From: Umbelopsis ramanniana AG
Taxonomy: Eukaryota > Mucoromycota > Umbelopsidomycetes > Umbelopsidales > Umbelopsidaceae
Direction of reading: 5' to 3'
NCBI RefSeq assembly: GCF_025399195.1
Contig: NW_026252156.1
Location: 45,019 to 109,018 of the forward strand
Length of the DNA stretch: 64,000 nucleotides
Position numbers and translations under genes: made by a program. The notes under the pieces are model-generated. The model searched no databases. It was not told where the DNA came from and was given only the letters and a program-made list of their open reading frames with translations. Each line of letters opens with the position of its first letter. Position 1 is the stretch's first letter. Of this stretch, positions 22,866-35,316 are shown in pieces.

Positions 22866-25197
22866 TTATGCCTTTTTTTCAGTTTCTTTCTCGGTTTTCC
22901 TTCGCTTTGACGTCTCAATCATATTCCTGTAAAGCAGATTCCTATTGTTAGAATCTTTGATTCCTAAACTGAAAAGATACTATTCTATGGCATAAAACTT
23001 ACCTCTTATGGGCGATCTTTCTCTTGTCGTAACTAGACATAGTATTAATTTGTTTACGCTCTATAGGCGCCTTACGGAGCTGCTTCCTCATGTTTTGGCT
23101 GAAAAGGAGGAAAGGCGCAGTGTCAGCTATTTGCGGAACAAACACTCTATAAAGTCCGTGCATTCCAGTAACTTACCTTGGCTTTCTCATCGTAAGCATC
23201 CATTCAGGTACCTCACAGCCAGATCCTCGCATGACGTTAACGATACTTTTCAAGTAAGGTGCGTCTTCCTTGGTGAAGTATGTAACTGCTTCACCGGTAC
23301 GACCAGCACGACCCGTTCGTCCGATTCTGTGGATATAGCTTTGCACTGTTTGAGGGAAATCGTAGTTGATGACGAGATTGACTCCCTTGAAATCAAGACC
23401 ACGTGCCATCAGCTCGGTTGAAATGAGAACCCATATGCGACCGGCTCTGAACTGGTCAATGATATTGTCTCTCTGTAATGATACCGAAAATTTAGCCACA
23501 TTGAAAGAAATATCGCATAGTGAGATGATGGAAGCATTACCTGAGATTTGGTTCGCTCGGAGTGAATGACATCAACATTGATACCATCATAGACCAGCTC
23601 ATGGAAAAGCTCCTTAGCACGATCGATGGACTGTACAAAGATGAGAACGGGTGGTTTCAATCCCTTTTGCACCATCTGTCGAATGGCGACGAGTTTTCCA
23701 TCCTCACTTCCAACAAACAGTAACTCCTGTTTAATGGTTTCTGTTGCGGCATTCCTATACGAGAATAGAACGTTGAGTCGAATGTAAAGCATTATATAAA
23801 GCAATGATACAAATGTCCTACTTTGCGCCAATAACAATTCGAATAGGATCTTTCATGACAGTTTTTGCTAACGTTTCGACTCCAGATGGTATAGTCGCAC
23901 TGAAGAGTGACTTTTGAATGTTAGCATTTGTGCAAGCCGCAAAGATTTCGTCCATTTGCTCTAAGAAACCAAGCTCCAACAATTTATCAGCCTCATCAAG
24001 GACAAGATGTTGAACACTAGTAGTCATGAAATCAAGTCAGCAAATATCATACACATCATACGAATATATCTTGCCACATACCGATTGAGTTCAATCTCGT
24101 CACTCTGTATAGCATGAACTAAGCGCAGTGGCGTACTAATGAGGATATCTATGATTACAAGTCAATATACGGCTGCCAGCAAGCTCATGCATCTTTAAAT
24201 CTCACTTACCATATTTCTGTCGCAGTTTTGGATCCTGTGCTTGTGTTGCAGCCGTTGCCTTTGTCAACATGCAAATTTTGAACTTTTTGCCGGCACTAAT
24301 TCGCTTGATCTCGCGGAAAATCTGTTCGGAACACATCGTTAGATACCATTATACACCAAAAATGACTTTCCGCAAATGTTTCATTTTCATACCTGTTGAG
24401 CCAATTCACGGGTGGGAGCAACAACCAGAGCACGATAGCCAACCTTTTCCGGCCCATTCAAATCATGAATAATGGGGAGAAGGTATGCCAATGTTTTACC
24501 TGAACCAGTAGGTGCACACGACATAAGATCCCGTCCCTTCATGATGATTGGTATAGATTGCATTTGAATTGGGGTGGGATCCTCAAACCCACTGACTTTC
24601 AGATTACGGCGAATGTATGGTCGAAGATTGTAATATGGCGTTGAAAGGTCTGCAAATTTGCGAAATGGATTTGGTATGTCGTCTCCATAAACGCGGATCC
24701 GATTCTGTTTTCTGAACTGGGCCACCTACAAAATCACAGAGATATTTAAGCTTCCCATCATATGCCTAACATCAATGTTAAAAGCATATAATTACCTCTT
24801 CCTGACTTGTGAAAAGATCTTCTTCGTCGTCGTCGTCTTCTTCCTCGTCTTGCTGATTGTCTTCTTCAGCTTCCAATTTTTTATTCTTCTTTTCTTTTGA
24901 CTTCTTAGGGTCTTTGGCTTTTTTGTTGTTGCCGACGATAGTATGAGTATTCTTAAAGAAATCAATTTCATTTAACAAAGACTTCTGTCGTTCTTCCTCA
25001 TTATCTGGTTGCTCAGTAAGGGTTTCCTCAACTTCGGGTTCAGTTGCAGTAGGCTAAGTGGGGAGTTGAATCAGTACCAAAATGTATATGGAATGAGCAT
25101 AAAATAGATAGAAGCTTACGTCTAGTAGTTGGAAGTCATCCTTAAAGCGCTTCTTGTCAAACTTTGCGCCTCCACCTAGTAATCTGAAGAGATCCAT
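22866..25197 (-). CDS. ROK1: ATP-dependent RNA helicase Rok1/DDX52
   Basis: DEAD-box helicase for small ribosomal subunit assembly in the nucleolus. N terminus [19 protein letters not shown] is conserved in Rok1/DDX52; a Lys-rich and then acidic region follows. Helicase core: [20 protein letters not shown] with a Q motif ([10 protein letters not shown]); motif [10 protein letters not shown]; Ia [30 protein letters not shown]; then the C-terminal RecA lobe with [32 protein letters not shown] and motif [13 protein letters not shown]. The C terminus is basic ([14 protein letters not shown]). About nine exons; introns 50-110 nt. Divergent to the Myb gene, with 180 bp between starts. All catalytic motifs look intact. 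Confidence 0.94.
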
Positions 25198-25377
25198 CTA
25201 TGAAAGTGATCGAACAAGCAGTAAGGTCGCAGCTCTCAAAAAAAAAAAATGGCTGTAGAAAAAGACGGTCACACATGGAAACGGCAGCTCTGGAAACTCC
25301 TGAGATTCCAATTCTTGCAATTGACTGCTGCATCGTAATTCTGGCCATGCCCTTTACACCACGCTATCCTAGTTGAC

Positions 25378-27213
25378 ATGTTCTTGCTTCATATTCTGCG
25401 AACATTACCTTTTAAAAGATATCCTGCTGTACAACTAGTAAAAAATACAAGGTTTAAGCACTCGTCCTGGACGAATGAAGAAGATCGAGCTCTCAAGCAG
25501 TTTGTCAATGAGCACGGAAACCAATGGAGTGTCTATGTAGCACACTATGCCCCTCACCGCTTGCCAAGAGAGTGCCAATACCGATATACCGATATTACAA
25601 ACCCTTTAATGAGGAAGGGGCCGTTCGATGCTTCAGAAATTGAAAAACTGCGTGACGGTGTGCGCGAGTTCGGTGTAGGAAATTGGAAGGACATCCAGCA
25701 AAAATATCTACCGAATAGACCAAATCGCAAAATAGCCAATGTTTGGAGCCTCCAAGCAAATCCAAATCTAATTTCTGGATCTTGGGCAAAAGAAGAAGAC
25801 GAACTTTTGCGCAAAGGAGTCGCGAAATATGGACACGAATGGTCGAAAATTGCCAAAGAATTTCTTCCTCACCGAAGCCGCCAGAGCTTGAGGTATCGGT
25901 ACTGCGATACTCTCAATGAAAATGTAAAACACGGGAAATGGTCAGAGGAAGAACTGAGACTGCTTCTTCAACGTGTCATTATGTTCGGCACAAATAACTG
26001 GAAAAAAGTAGCAGCTGGTATTCGCGGCAGAACCGTAACAATGTGTCAACAAACCTGGCATCTCAAAGTCGACCCTTCATTGAACAAAGGAGATTGGGAC
26101 GAAACAGAGATACGAATATTTTGGAAGCTAGTCGAGCATGAAGGTAAAAGGTGGACGACCATATCTTCTCAATTACCGGGACGATCAAGTCAGGACTGCT
26201 TCTGGCTGTTTTGGGCTACAGTGAAGCAAGAGCTGGGTATCCTGATTGGAAACTCAAGCAGACGTAGTTTCAGCGACGAATGGGTCAAGGATTTTGCCAG
26301 GGATATGAGCCAAACCTTGGACACATCCAAGCGCATGATACGTGCGGCTGACGGCAATCCTCAAGAAATTAGTGTTGGAAGATGGAGTGATGAGGATCTT
26401 GAAAAACTCCTTCAACTTGTCGATGAACACTCTCATAATGGTACAATTGACTGGGACGGCGTTGCTGCTAAATTCAGTAGTCGAACAAAAGAACAGTGCA
26501 GGAATGAATACCGGTACCACCAAACACATTGTAAAGAAATACCACAATTCAGCCAAGAAGAGGATGAGAAATTGGTCCGACTTGCACATAAGTACCAAGA
26601 GCGTTGGGATCTCATTGCCAAAGAGCTACCCGGACGCAATGTTGATGAATGCAGGATACGCTGGAACAAATATACGAAATGGAAACAGGATGAAAATAGG
26701 CGAAGTCGTAAACTCACGCATGACGAAAAGGATCTCATTCGCGAAGGCGTGTCAATGTTTGGAAACAACTGGTTAGCCATTTCAACCACTTATCTGCCGC
26801 ATATCAGCCCGCAGCGTTGTATGAATTGGTGGCACAGCGTCGGTAAACATCAAGACACTGTCTATTCCAAGGAAGACATCGATCGTTTCCTCAAAATGGC
26901 AGTCAAAGCTCAAGATACTGAAAATATAAACGAAATCGATTGGAAGGCGGTTGCGCAGCTCGTTCCAACCTTAACACCCAATAAATGCGAAGAAAGATGG
27001 AAAACATGGAATACAGAAACACAACCATGGACGGATGCGGAAGAAATTACCCTCATAGAAGCAGTTCACAAATACCGAGGTAACCCAGAGTATCGGAACC
27101 GTATGTGGGCAGCGGTAGCAGAAGAAGTGGGTAACAATCGAACACCCAATCAGTGTGCTTCTAAATTGAAAAATATACGCAGACGACGCGCATCCAGCGA
27201 CAGATTCCCATAA
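25378..27213 (+). CDS. Intronless protein with about ten Myb/SANT repeats
   Basis: 611 residues in one open frame without introns, unlike nearly every neighbour. By eye I count ten Myb-type units of about 50 residues, starting near residues 28, 80, 134, 186, 238, 330, 390, 440, 492 and 550. Each has the W/F-(x)EE/ED-x-L opening and a final W or Y recognition-helix position. Examples: SSWTNEEDRALKQFVNEHG, GSWAKEEDELLRKGVAKYG, GKWSEEELRLLLQRVIMFG, GRWSDEDLEKLLQLVDEHS, QPWTDAEEITLIEAVHKY. The N terminus (about 27 residues, Arg/Lys-rich, no acidic residues) looks like a mitochondrial presequence. The repeat layout recalls SNAPC4 and Bas1-like multi-Myb proteins, but no other domain is seen, so the DNA target and location are unknown. 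Confidence 0.88.
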   Translation: MFLLHILRTLPFKRYPAVQLVKNTRFKHSSWTNEEDRALKQFVNEHGNQWSVYVAHYAPHRLPRECQYRYTDITNPLMRKGPFDASEIEKLRDGVREFGVGNWKDIQQKYLPNRPNRKIANVWSLQANPNLISGSWAKEEDELLRKGVAKYGHEWSKIAKEFLPHRSRQSLRYRYCDTLNENVKHGKWSEEELRLLLQRVIMFGTNNWKKVAAGIRGRTVTMCQQTWHLKVDPSLNKGDWDETEIRIFWKLVEHEGKRWTTISSQLPGRSSQDCFWLFWATVKQELGILIGNSSRRSFSDEWVKDFARDMSQTLDTSKRMIRAADGNPQEISVGRWSDEDLEKLLQLVDEHSHNGTIDWDGVAAKFSSRTKEQCRNEYRYHQTHCKEIPQFSQEEDEKLVRLAHKYQERWDLIAKELPGRNVDECRIRWNKYTKWKQDENRRSRKLTHDEKDLIREGVSMFGNNWLAISTTYLPHISPQRCMNWWHSVGKHQDTVYSKEDIDRFLKMAVKAQDTENINEIDWKAVAQLVPTLTPNKCEERWKTWNTETQPWTDAEEITLIEAVHKYRGNPEYRNRMWAAVAEEVGNNRTPNQCASKLKNIRRRRASSDRFP

Positions 27214-27468
27214 TTCTACATAAACAATTGTATGATAGATCTTTTTATTCTTTTGCTGTAATTTAAGATGTTTTTGCTTTGTCTTTGACTGAAGCATTGT
27301 AAAATAATGCATAAACAGTATTTCATTTAAATATTGAGCAGTAAACAGAATGTGTTCGATTCATGCCTCGGAGTTCCAAATCGGTCTCCGTACGTCACGA
27401 CAAGAAGTGCTCAAGTAGAAATTTCCTTTCTCAGGCGAACGTGGATCCGAACCCTTTTCTCTCCATCC

Positions 27469-30400
27469 ATGTCTTACCGCAGATCTTACCAGCCCTCGGC
27501 TGCTTCTCAGCAGCAAGTAGAGGATACAGGTTTGTACTATTTAGTCCTAGAGACGTTGTCTGAGGGATACCGTTGGAAATTTCTTTGTCAACGTCGTCGA
27601 TCGACGCTACCTTCCGGAATGAGACGCACCGTTCAGCTTCAGCAATCCTTTGCAAGCAAAGCTCACTCGGCTCGACCTCCATACAATGTATTTTTTGACC
27701 AATACCTAGATTACTGACCATATATCTTTCACTCTTTTCTAGCCAAAATTATGGACAAAACCTGGGAAGTCATTCAGCAGAAAAGTAAGTAGCGGACAGT
27801 GTCAAACAAAGTCGGGGTTCGAGCTGCCTTGGCATGATACCATCTTGATATGAAAACTAAATATTTCACTTTCGCCCTTAATAGCTTTCACAAAATGGTA
27901 AGCTAGAAGTTTGGGCTATGATATCAAAGAAAAAAACCTGTTATCTGACTACAAAGGATTGCATAGGGTCAACAACAAGTTGGACATTAAGAGCATTCCT
28001 CATATCAATAACCTTGGAGAAGATCTCACCAGTGGTGTTAGACTGATTCAGCTCTTGGTAGGTCACAAAGCGTGTTCGTTTTTCCCGCCAAAAATGCCAA
28101 GATGCACTCCCCCTAACATCGTAATAGGAAATCATCGGGGATACACCCCTTGGACGATACAACCAAAACCCCAAAATGAGAATTCAAAAAGTTGAAAACG
28201 TTAACAAAGCTCTGGAATTTATGAGGCTACGAAACCTTCAATTGACTAACATTGGTGCTGAAGGTTCGTGTGTATACGATAATAATTTGATGTAGAGCAC
28301 GAGAGAAAGGAAAACCTGACAAGTCCGAAATTATTGGCTTTCATTAGATATCGTCGACACCAATACCAAGCTCATTTTGGGTATGATTTGGACAATCATT
28401 TTGAGATTTACTATTGATGATATCAAGTAAGGAAGGGCCACAATGCCTGAAATTTTTGCTTAGCCGCCGTCGTATGTCGTAACTCATAGTCGCCACTCAT
28501 ATTTTCAGCCAAGAAGGTTTGACGGCAAGAGAAGGTCTTTTGCTTTGGTGTCAGCGCAAAACTGCGCCTTATGACGATGTGAATGTCCGCGATTTTACCT
28601 ACAGCTGGACTGATGGCTTGGCATTGTAAGTTGACTAATGATATTTGACCTGGCCACTATTACATCGGAATGTTACTAATATTGTCGACTGTAGTTGTGC
28701 TTTGATTCACCGTCATCGCCCAGACCTGCTTGACTACCATGCCTTAGACAAGGTTAGTATTATTGGCTGTAATCTTGTGCTGCTGTATATGGGAAACTCA
28801 CTGTTTTCTCCCACCCACAGTCCGACAGACACGGCAACACAGCTTTAGCTTTCGATGTAGCTGAGCAGCACCTTGGAATCCCCGTAAGTTCGGTCATGCA
28901 GTTTATATACACATGAATTGAAAATTCATATTATACCTTGGAATAGAAACTTTTGGATGTTGAGGATGTTTGTGACATTCAAAAGCCAGACGAGAGATCT
29001 GTCATGACCTATGTTGCCGAATATTTCCACGCATTTTCCGCATTAGGTACGTTGTTTATTATGATTCTTGAGTTTTCTGACATCTTGCTATGCTAAATGG
29101 GTGGCTAATGCCATTATACTACAGATAAGGTAGAGACTGCTGGACGTCGTGTTGCTCAATTTGCGGAGATGATGGCGTCAGTTTGGGACATGCAGAGTGA
29201 TTATGAAAGACGTGTTCTGGCTGTGAGTATACCTCTGATTGGCTACCTGTTTTGAATGGAAAGGCGTATATTCTAACAATGTTTCATTGTATCTCTATGC
29301 AGCTTATGGACGTGGTTGACAGCAAGCGAAAGGAATGGAAGGGCACATCATTTTCTGATTCATATTTGGAGGCAAAGCAGAAGTCTGCAGAATTCACCAC
29401 CTACAAGAATACAGATAAGCGTACTTGGGTTGCTGAAAAGCAGGACGTTGACACTCTACTCGGAAATATACAAACTAAGCTGAAGACGTATAACTTGGCT
29501 CCATATGTACCACCTCAGGGATTGTCCTTAGCTGTAAGTACCTGTAACCTTCACATTGCAGTAACCGAATCTGCTGATGCTAAACGTACTGCTTTTTTTA
29601 ATTTTCATTATACAGGACCTGGACAAGACCTGGAATGGTCTGCTAGATTCGGAAGCCAATTATCACCGAAGCATCAACGGCAAGATTCGCGAGTAAGTTT
29701 TTCAACCGTCAGTCGACTCTGCGAGCTTATGGGACCTGTATTAACCCCTACTTTTTTTTTTGCGATATACAGAATCAAGGAAAATCTTCGCAAATCATAC
29801 GCAAACGCAGCGAATGATTTCCAAAAGCAGCTTAACGCTCTTTCATTGGAATTGGCAAAATTGGATGGCGATCTGGATGTAAGTACGCTGAATGAAACAG
29901 GTTAACCCGCTTTTTTATCTAAACATATTCTTATGTTTCACCATTGCAGATCCAATTAAACACTGTTCAGAAGATTACTGGAAAGCTTCAGCCCCTACAA
30001 TCATCTCTGCAAAAGATTGACGATCTCGACAGACAATGTGAAGAAGCTAACACTGAAGAGAATGATTACACTATCTACTCTGTTGAGGACCTAAGCTTTG
30101 AGCTCAGTCTTGTTCAGAAGGCCGTTCAGAAGAAGAGTGCATTTATCGAGAACCAGGTAAGTTGAAAATGGCGTGAGATGAATTGAGAGAATCTCAGAAG
30201 CATAGAAAACTAAACCTGCATGGTCAACAATATAGATTGTGTCAAGAAATATGACCAACTTGACACCTGCCCAATTGGAAGAGTTTGAGTCAACGTTCAG
30301 ATACTTTGACAAGGATAATAGCAACTCTTTGTCTCCTCCAGAACTCAGTGCCGCTATGGCCAGTCTGGGACTGTTCTACGAAGATAGAGAATTCGACAAA

Positions 30401-30667
30401 ATATTTTCACAGGTTGCCGAAGACCAAGATAAGGCTTCATTCGAACAATTCATTCGATATATGGTATCTGTTACTGAGGACAAGGCAACACCTGAACAGC
30501 TATGCCAGTCATTCCGTGCCGTCGCTGGAGATAAGCCATATGTCACGGAAATGGACTTGAAGATGTGTATGGTGCCTGTACCCGTCATTGATACTCTGAA
30601 GCAGACTATGCCAAAGAGTCAGGACGGATACGATTACACGGCTTGGGTCAACTCTGTGTTTAAATGA
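27469..30667 (+). CDS. Alpha-actinin
   Basis: Actin cross-linker of actin patches/ring. Start at the first ATG ([11 protein letters not shown]). Many small exons, about sixteen introns of 50-100 nt. Domains in order: two calponin-homology domains forming the actin-binding unit (CH1 with [20 protein letters not shown] and [13 protein letters not shown]2 with [39 protein letters not shown]); a short spectrin-like rod ([48 protein letters not shown]; about two repeats, as in fungi rather than the four of animals); and a C-terminal EF-hand pair. The first EF loop, [12 protein letters not shown], keeps the Ca2+ ligands. The second is degenerate. The protein ends WVNSVFK. Confidence 0.94.
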
Positions 30668-30868
30668 ATTATGTAATTAAATAAACCTGGGCCACAACAC
30701 ACTCTATTATTTTTCAACAACAGGAACGCTTTTTTTTTTTTTGAAAGAGCATTTGGGGTGCAAAAAGTTCGCACGCTGGCCACGAAAATGAAATTTGATT
30801 TGCTAAGCGAATTCATTCGACGTCATTTATGGTCCCTTGACGCACAAGTTGAGGTTCATGTGCTCATA

Positions 30869-31879
30869 ATGAATAGAATTACCCGAAATCTCCAAGCCTT
30901 AAAGGTACCCAGAGCCATCCAATATCGCTCTGCTTCTGATTCTTCGCGACCATTCCCACCTTCTCACCCTACACGCCCAACATTACCCGAAAATTCGTCT
31001 CAAACCACAGCATCCGTCTCTCAAGGCACTGATGTTAAACAGGATGATAGCACTGTGTTCGCACCAGCCTTGGAGGAACTGGCCAAGACGTCCAAACCGT
31101 TTAACTTGGCCTCAGACAAGCTAGAGCCACCACGCTACGATGACTACTTCAATCGACATCACTTTGATACATTTAAACTACTTCGGGCCTTGGAGCAACA
31201 AGGTTTCACTCGTACTCAGGCCGAAGTGATCATGAAAGGCATAAAATTCAAGTTGCGCCATAGGTAAATCCACCTTCTGATCCTAAGTTGGTCGACCCTG
31301 TCTCTCATGTTAACCTTGAATATTTCTCCCAGCACGGCGAGCTTACGACAGAGGATGCTTACCAAATCGGATTTAGAGAACGAATCGTACCTTTTCAAAG
31401 CTGCTTTGTCTGAACTGCGAACCGAGATTCAAGTTATGCGACGCAATGATACACAAACATTGCAATCTGAAGCCGCTCAAATTACGCGGGAAGTAGATGC
31501 CTTAGCTCAACGGCTCAGAGAGGACATTGGCAACATGAAGTCCGAAATATCGTTGGATATGAACAATCGAAAGAATGAAGTCCGGGAGGACCAAAAGATG
31601 ATTGACATGCGGATACAGGAGATAAATAACAAATTTACTATATCCTTGGGAGATGTTCGGACAGATTTGGAAGCAGTAAGATGGGAGACCATTTGGAAAG
31701 GCATGGCTGGTGTTGTCGTGGCTGGCATTGCTATCGCAAGTCTTGGTTACCTGCTACTGAAACACACTGATAAGAATGCCCGCCAAGTAGAACTAGAAAA
31801 CCAAAAGATAATCAAGCAGTTGCAAGAAGAGGCCAAATTCGCACGAACAGCTGAAGAAGAAGTCATCTTTTCAAATTAA
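30869..31879 (+). CDS. CCDC90/FMP32 family mitochondrial protein (DUF1640)
   Basis: Inner-membrane coiled-coil protein of the family that includes yeast Fmp32 and animal MCUR1/CCDC90B, linked to respiratory complex assembly and, in animals, to the calcium uniporter. Two exons, joined across an intron near 31264-31333. The N terminus RITRNLQALKVPRAIQYRSA is basic and presequence-like. A Pro/Ser linker precedes the conserved core: YFNRHHFDTFKLLRALEQQG, FTRTQAEVIMKGI, then after the intron LTKSDLENESYLFKAALSEL. A long coiled coil follows. A single C-terminal membrane helix (GMAGVVVAGIAIASLGYLLL) and a charged tail end the protein. An upstream in-frame ATG at 30788 would add 27 residues; I prefer 30869 because it starts directly at the presequence. 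Confidence 0.9.
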
Positions 31880-33451
31880 CGTTCATAACCATGTATCTCA
31901 TTTATACCCGTATAACTCTCCCACAACTGGATTAGACGACCAACCTGTAATAACTTCTTTATAGAAATCAATAAAAAAAAAGCCTTTGTTAGATCATGTA
32001 CATTTGTGAAAAATGCTCTGCAAATCTTTCTTGGTCAATATCACATTCGTTTTTTGATTCTTGGCCAACACATTAACAACCTCATGCCGAAGTATATCTC
32101 GTGCTTATCACGATATGTGTATTGAAATCCTCACCGCCTCAGTACCCCACCATTTACGTGCTTGCTTTCTATGGCAGATGACTATCATTCCTGACAGTGC
32201 AGATGTTCTCCTACTTTCTACATATCGCCGTATCGATCAGGTCCACATATTCCTTGCTTACGGTCATCCAACTCAAACGTCCTGAAACGTTATGAGAGAA
32301 GTTTACTTTTCAATGCCAAGAATATGCGCGCTGCAAGTTACAGATGGTCCTTCGAATTTATTTTTGTGAAATGATGTCCGGAAATGCCAACCCACTTAAT
32401 TTTACGCGAATATCATATTCAGCCCGCTCTTTCACTGAAAGCCACGAAGCGCAAAGTGTTCAATATCTAAAATATTGCTTAAACATTTATAGTTCCTTTA
32501 AGTTTCATAACTTGACTTCGGGCAACGGTCCCTACATGTGAAATCTACAGCGGCGTCTTGGCGATAGATGCAAAAAATGATATCACCACCTTATTCTTTT
32601 TATTTATAGCTGAAAAGGCGTATTTAATTTCATCATCACCATAACATTGTCCTGATGAATAAACAATAAAGTTTAGGCAATTAGTGGGGTGGGGGATGGA
32701 GGCAGGCAGGCAGTAAGCATTATTTTGAGTTAAACTGGTCAACATCACGTTGGCAGCGACTATGTCAGGTGGTAGCATCGCTGGGACCAATTAAAGGCAT
32801 ATGAATGGTTACCAGTAGTAAGATAACAGCCAATTCTACATTAAATGAGGTACTCGTATAATATGTTTGAATGCTAGCTCGACAATTTTGTTCTATGGTA
32901 AATAAGCTTTTTAACCCACTAGATTCTTCTGGAATTGGTTGTTTTTTTGATAAATTGACTAGGTTATCATGGTTGCTCATTGGTTCCACTGATGTTGCCT
33001 TTATTTCAACTTCATCGGATCATGATGTCAGCATCACCATACAACAGTGCTCGCAAACGACAGCTGACTGAGCCGATGTTAGCCGTACTGTAATGTTTGA
33101 GAAAGAACAAGGGGGCAAGATCATGGTACATTCCTAAGGCAGAAAATTCTAATCAGTAGGCGCTAGAACTCCTCTTCTCACAACTGCGTCTACTTCCCCT
33201 TCTTTAGGTCAGGTTAGGTTAACAATCAAATGCATTAGAATTTTAGTTTATATATGTGACGAGAATTGTTCACTTATCATCGTTTTCTTTTTTTTTTTTT
33301 TTGTTATTTCTATTTTCAATTTCCAGAATAAATTTGGCTGGCTCTCCGCAATTACTCTCACTTTTGATTCACTCGACATATACCGGTTTTCTTTTCTGAC
33401 AAACGAATCTAAAAAAAAAACTTGCCCTTCCCCTTTATTCCTTATAAATTA
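31880..33451. other. Gene-free region, about 1.57 kb
   Basis: Only short frames without recognisable domains. Notable small features: three tandem GGCA units (GGCAGGCAGGCA) near 32702; TTAGG-like sequence at about 33213 (too short to be a telomeric remnant); T runs near 33285-33302; and a CT-rich leader just before the next gene. It probably holds the promoter of the gene at 33452. Confidence 0.5.
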
Positions 33452-35316
33452 ATGAGGTCCCAACAGATCAACCACCGATACTCTTTTCCGCCACTACCCA
33501 CAATGAACACTGTTCAGAGCAAGCCTCTTTTGCCCGAGCAAAACCGATCCTCCACAGAAAGCCCTGATGACCAGTTGGTGGAGTTATGTACAAAGTACAT
33601 CCCAAGTTCTCTCTTTATCCCGAAAGATAAATTGGAGCCATTTGAAAGCCCTCTGACAGAATCCAACTTGAAATTTCACACGACCATTGTAAGTAAAAAA
33701 ATTTCACTGTCATCTTTACCTTCAATGAATTCTTCGTGCGTCTGCGTTTTCATGCTTGTTATCGTCAACTCTCGGTATTGGGACGCCCTTTTCTTCGACG
33801 AAATACGAATATAAGTTGTATCATCGTACGATTTTAAAATCGATGACGAGGTGGTACCATTCACTTTTACAGGAGGTATTCGCAAGCACTTGCTAAAACT
33901 GGTCTCTGCGAAGGTAACGGAGTCAGGGGGGAGTGAAGAGCAGATCGACATTTCGGAACACAAGCGATCAATGCGCAAATTGAATAATCAAACCTGGAGC
34001 TAATCCAATCACTCTTGGGTGGCTACCAATTTTTTCACCCGGGTATCACTGTCACCTTGCGTTCACGATACCAAACATGTCTATTTGGTCGTGGATATGC
34101 ACATCCCCTTATCCCCTTTGTAACTCCGTTCCCCCTTCTTGCCACGTTGTTGCTTATTGATAACACATGGGAACAAGTCTAACTGTTTCAAAATTCGATT
34201 CAAGCATGAAACGCAGTTTGACGCGAGCTCCTATTACTGTTCTCATAACCCGCTTTTTACTTATCCTGTATTTAACGCTTGCTCCTGAAATAGAATCCTC
34301 CTTCTAAGGAATCAAAAGCTGCCTTGGTATATCGCTATGTACAATTGCAAAAGCACATGGTCAAGTTAGAGGATCGACTTCGAAGAGATATAGAGTCAAA
34401 GAAGATCAAGTTGGTTCCTTTGGATCTGCAAGGACAGGAATCTGAAGTGATACGTGACGATCACATCGAGGGATGCCTATCTGTCGGAAGCAATATATCG
34501 GCCTTAGACTTACATAGACCATGCCACGAGCAATTTTTGTCTCCTAGTGAAAGTGCATTTCCACGGACATTGGTAGATCAACCCGTCAAAGAGTTGCCGC
34601 AGGACGCTGGAAAAAAACGCAAATCGTTGAAGAGGAAATTAATATCGTTGCTGCGCAAAAGCCCTCGTAAGTCTAGAGTAGCAGGGCATTCTTCGAACGA
34701 ACCGTCGTTCGAAGAGGCAAATCATCAATCCCTTCGCGAAACAGTCTCAATGTCAACTCTCAATCATCAAAGGTTGAGTATAGAGGAACGCTTGAGGAAG
34801 CACCGATCCATGCCAATTGGGACGACGTTTGCCCTATACCAGGAAGAGAAACTCAGGTTGATCCAACAAAACGCCAGACTATCATCTACCCCTGTATCAA
34901 GCAGTCCACCTTCCCCGACTCAAAAATCAACGGGTTCGCACAGCAATCGTAAGCGTGACTCTAATGTGTCATTGCTAGCATCAATCTCCTTACGATCCTT
35001 GTTCAAAATGGAAAACAATCAAAGCCACCAGAAGCGTTTCTCCAAGAGTGTAGGCGTCGAAATACTGGACTATACAGAAGAGCTTTCTGACACTGTACAC
35101 CAATCCAATGACGCCAGCTTGGGACGCCAAGATAGTTTCCTAGCGTTTCGATACCCCAAAATGGCCCCATTAGACTATCTAGAGCAGGCCAATATTAAGT
35201 ACGATCTGACTAGTCGAGCTCAAGAAATTCAAATGTTGGAAAATTCAGTCAAACGTTTTGAAAGCGTCAAGCCCAGTTCATTTCAAAACTTGGCAGCTTT
35301 AGCTGTTTCTTTCTAG
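33452..35316 (+). CDS. Unrecognised basic, Ser-rich protein
   Basis: I do not recognise this protein. Two exons, 33452-33688 and 34294-35316, joined in frame by a 605-nt intron, long for the region; total 419 residues. The start at 33452 (RSQQINHRYSF) is the first in-frame ATG; another at 33503 is possible. Visible features: an acidic/polar N-terminal segment; YRYVQLQKHMVKLEDRLRRD, which could form a short coiled coil; a strongly basic cluster GKKRKSLKRKLISLLRKSPR that could be a nuclear or membrane-binding signal; LSIEERLRKHRSMPIGTTFA; many Ser/Pro pairs and basophilic phosphorylation-like sites (KRDSNVS, RKHRS); and a final region from PKMAPLDYLEQANIKYD. It looks like a regulatory, mostly disordered protein. 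Confidence 0.75.
33689..34293 (+). other. 605-nt intron in the unrecognised gene
   Basis: The donor GTAAGTAAA follows a codon boundary and the acceptor is TGAAATAG. The segment is about ten times the usual intron length here. The first part continues the exon 1 frame for 41 codons before a stop, so intron retention would give a 120-odd-residue protein. No structured RNA was obvious to me. Confidence 0.55.

Noticed and set aside
27806-27822. GGGGTTCGAGC resembling a tRNA B box
   Set aside because: Inside an alpha-actinin intron, no A box at suitable distance and no cloverleaf.
33208-33222. GTCAGGTTAGGTTAA as interstitial telomere repeat
   Set aside because: Fewer than two full units and imperfect; not significant.
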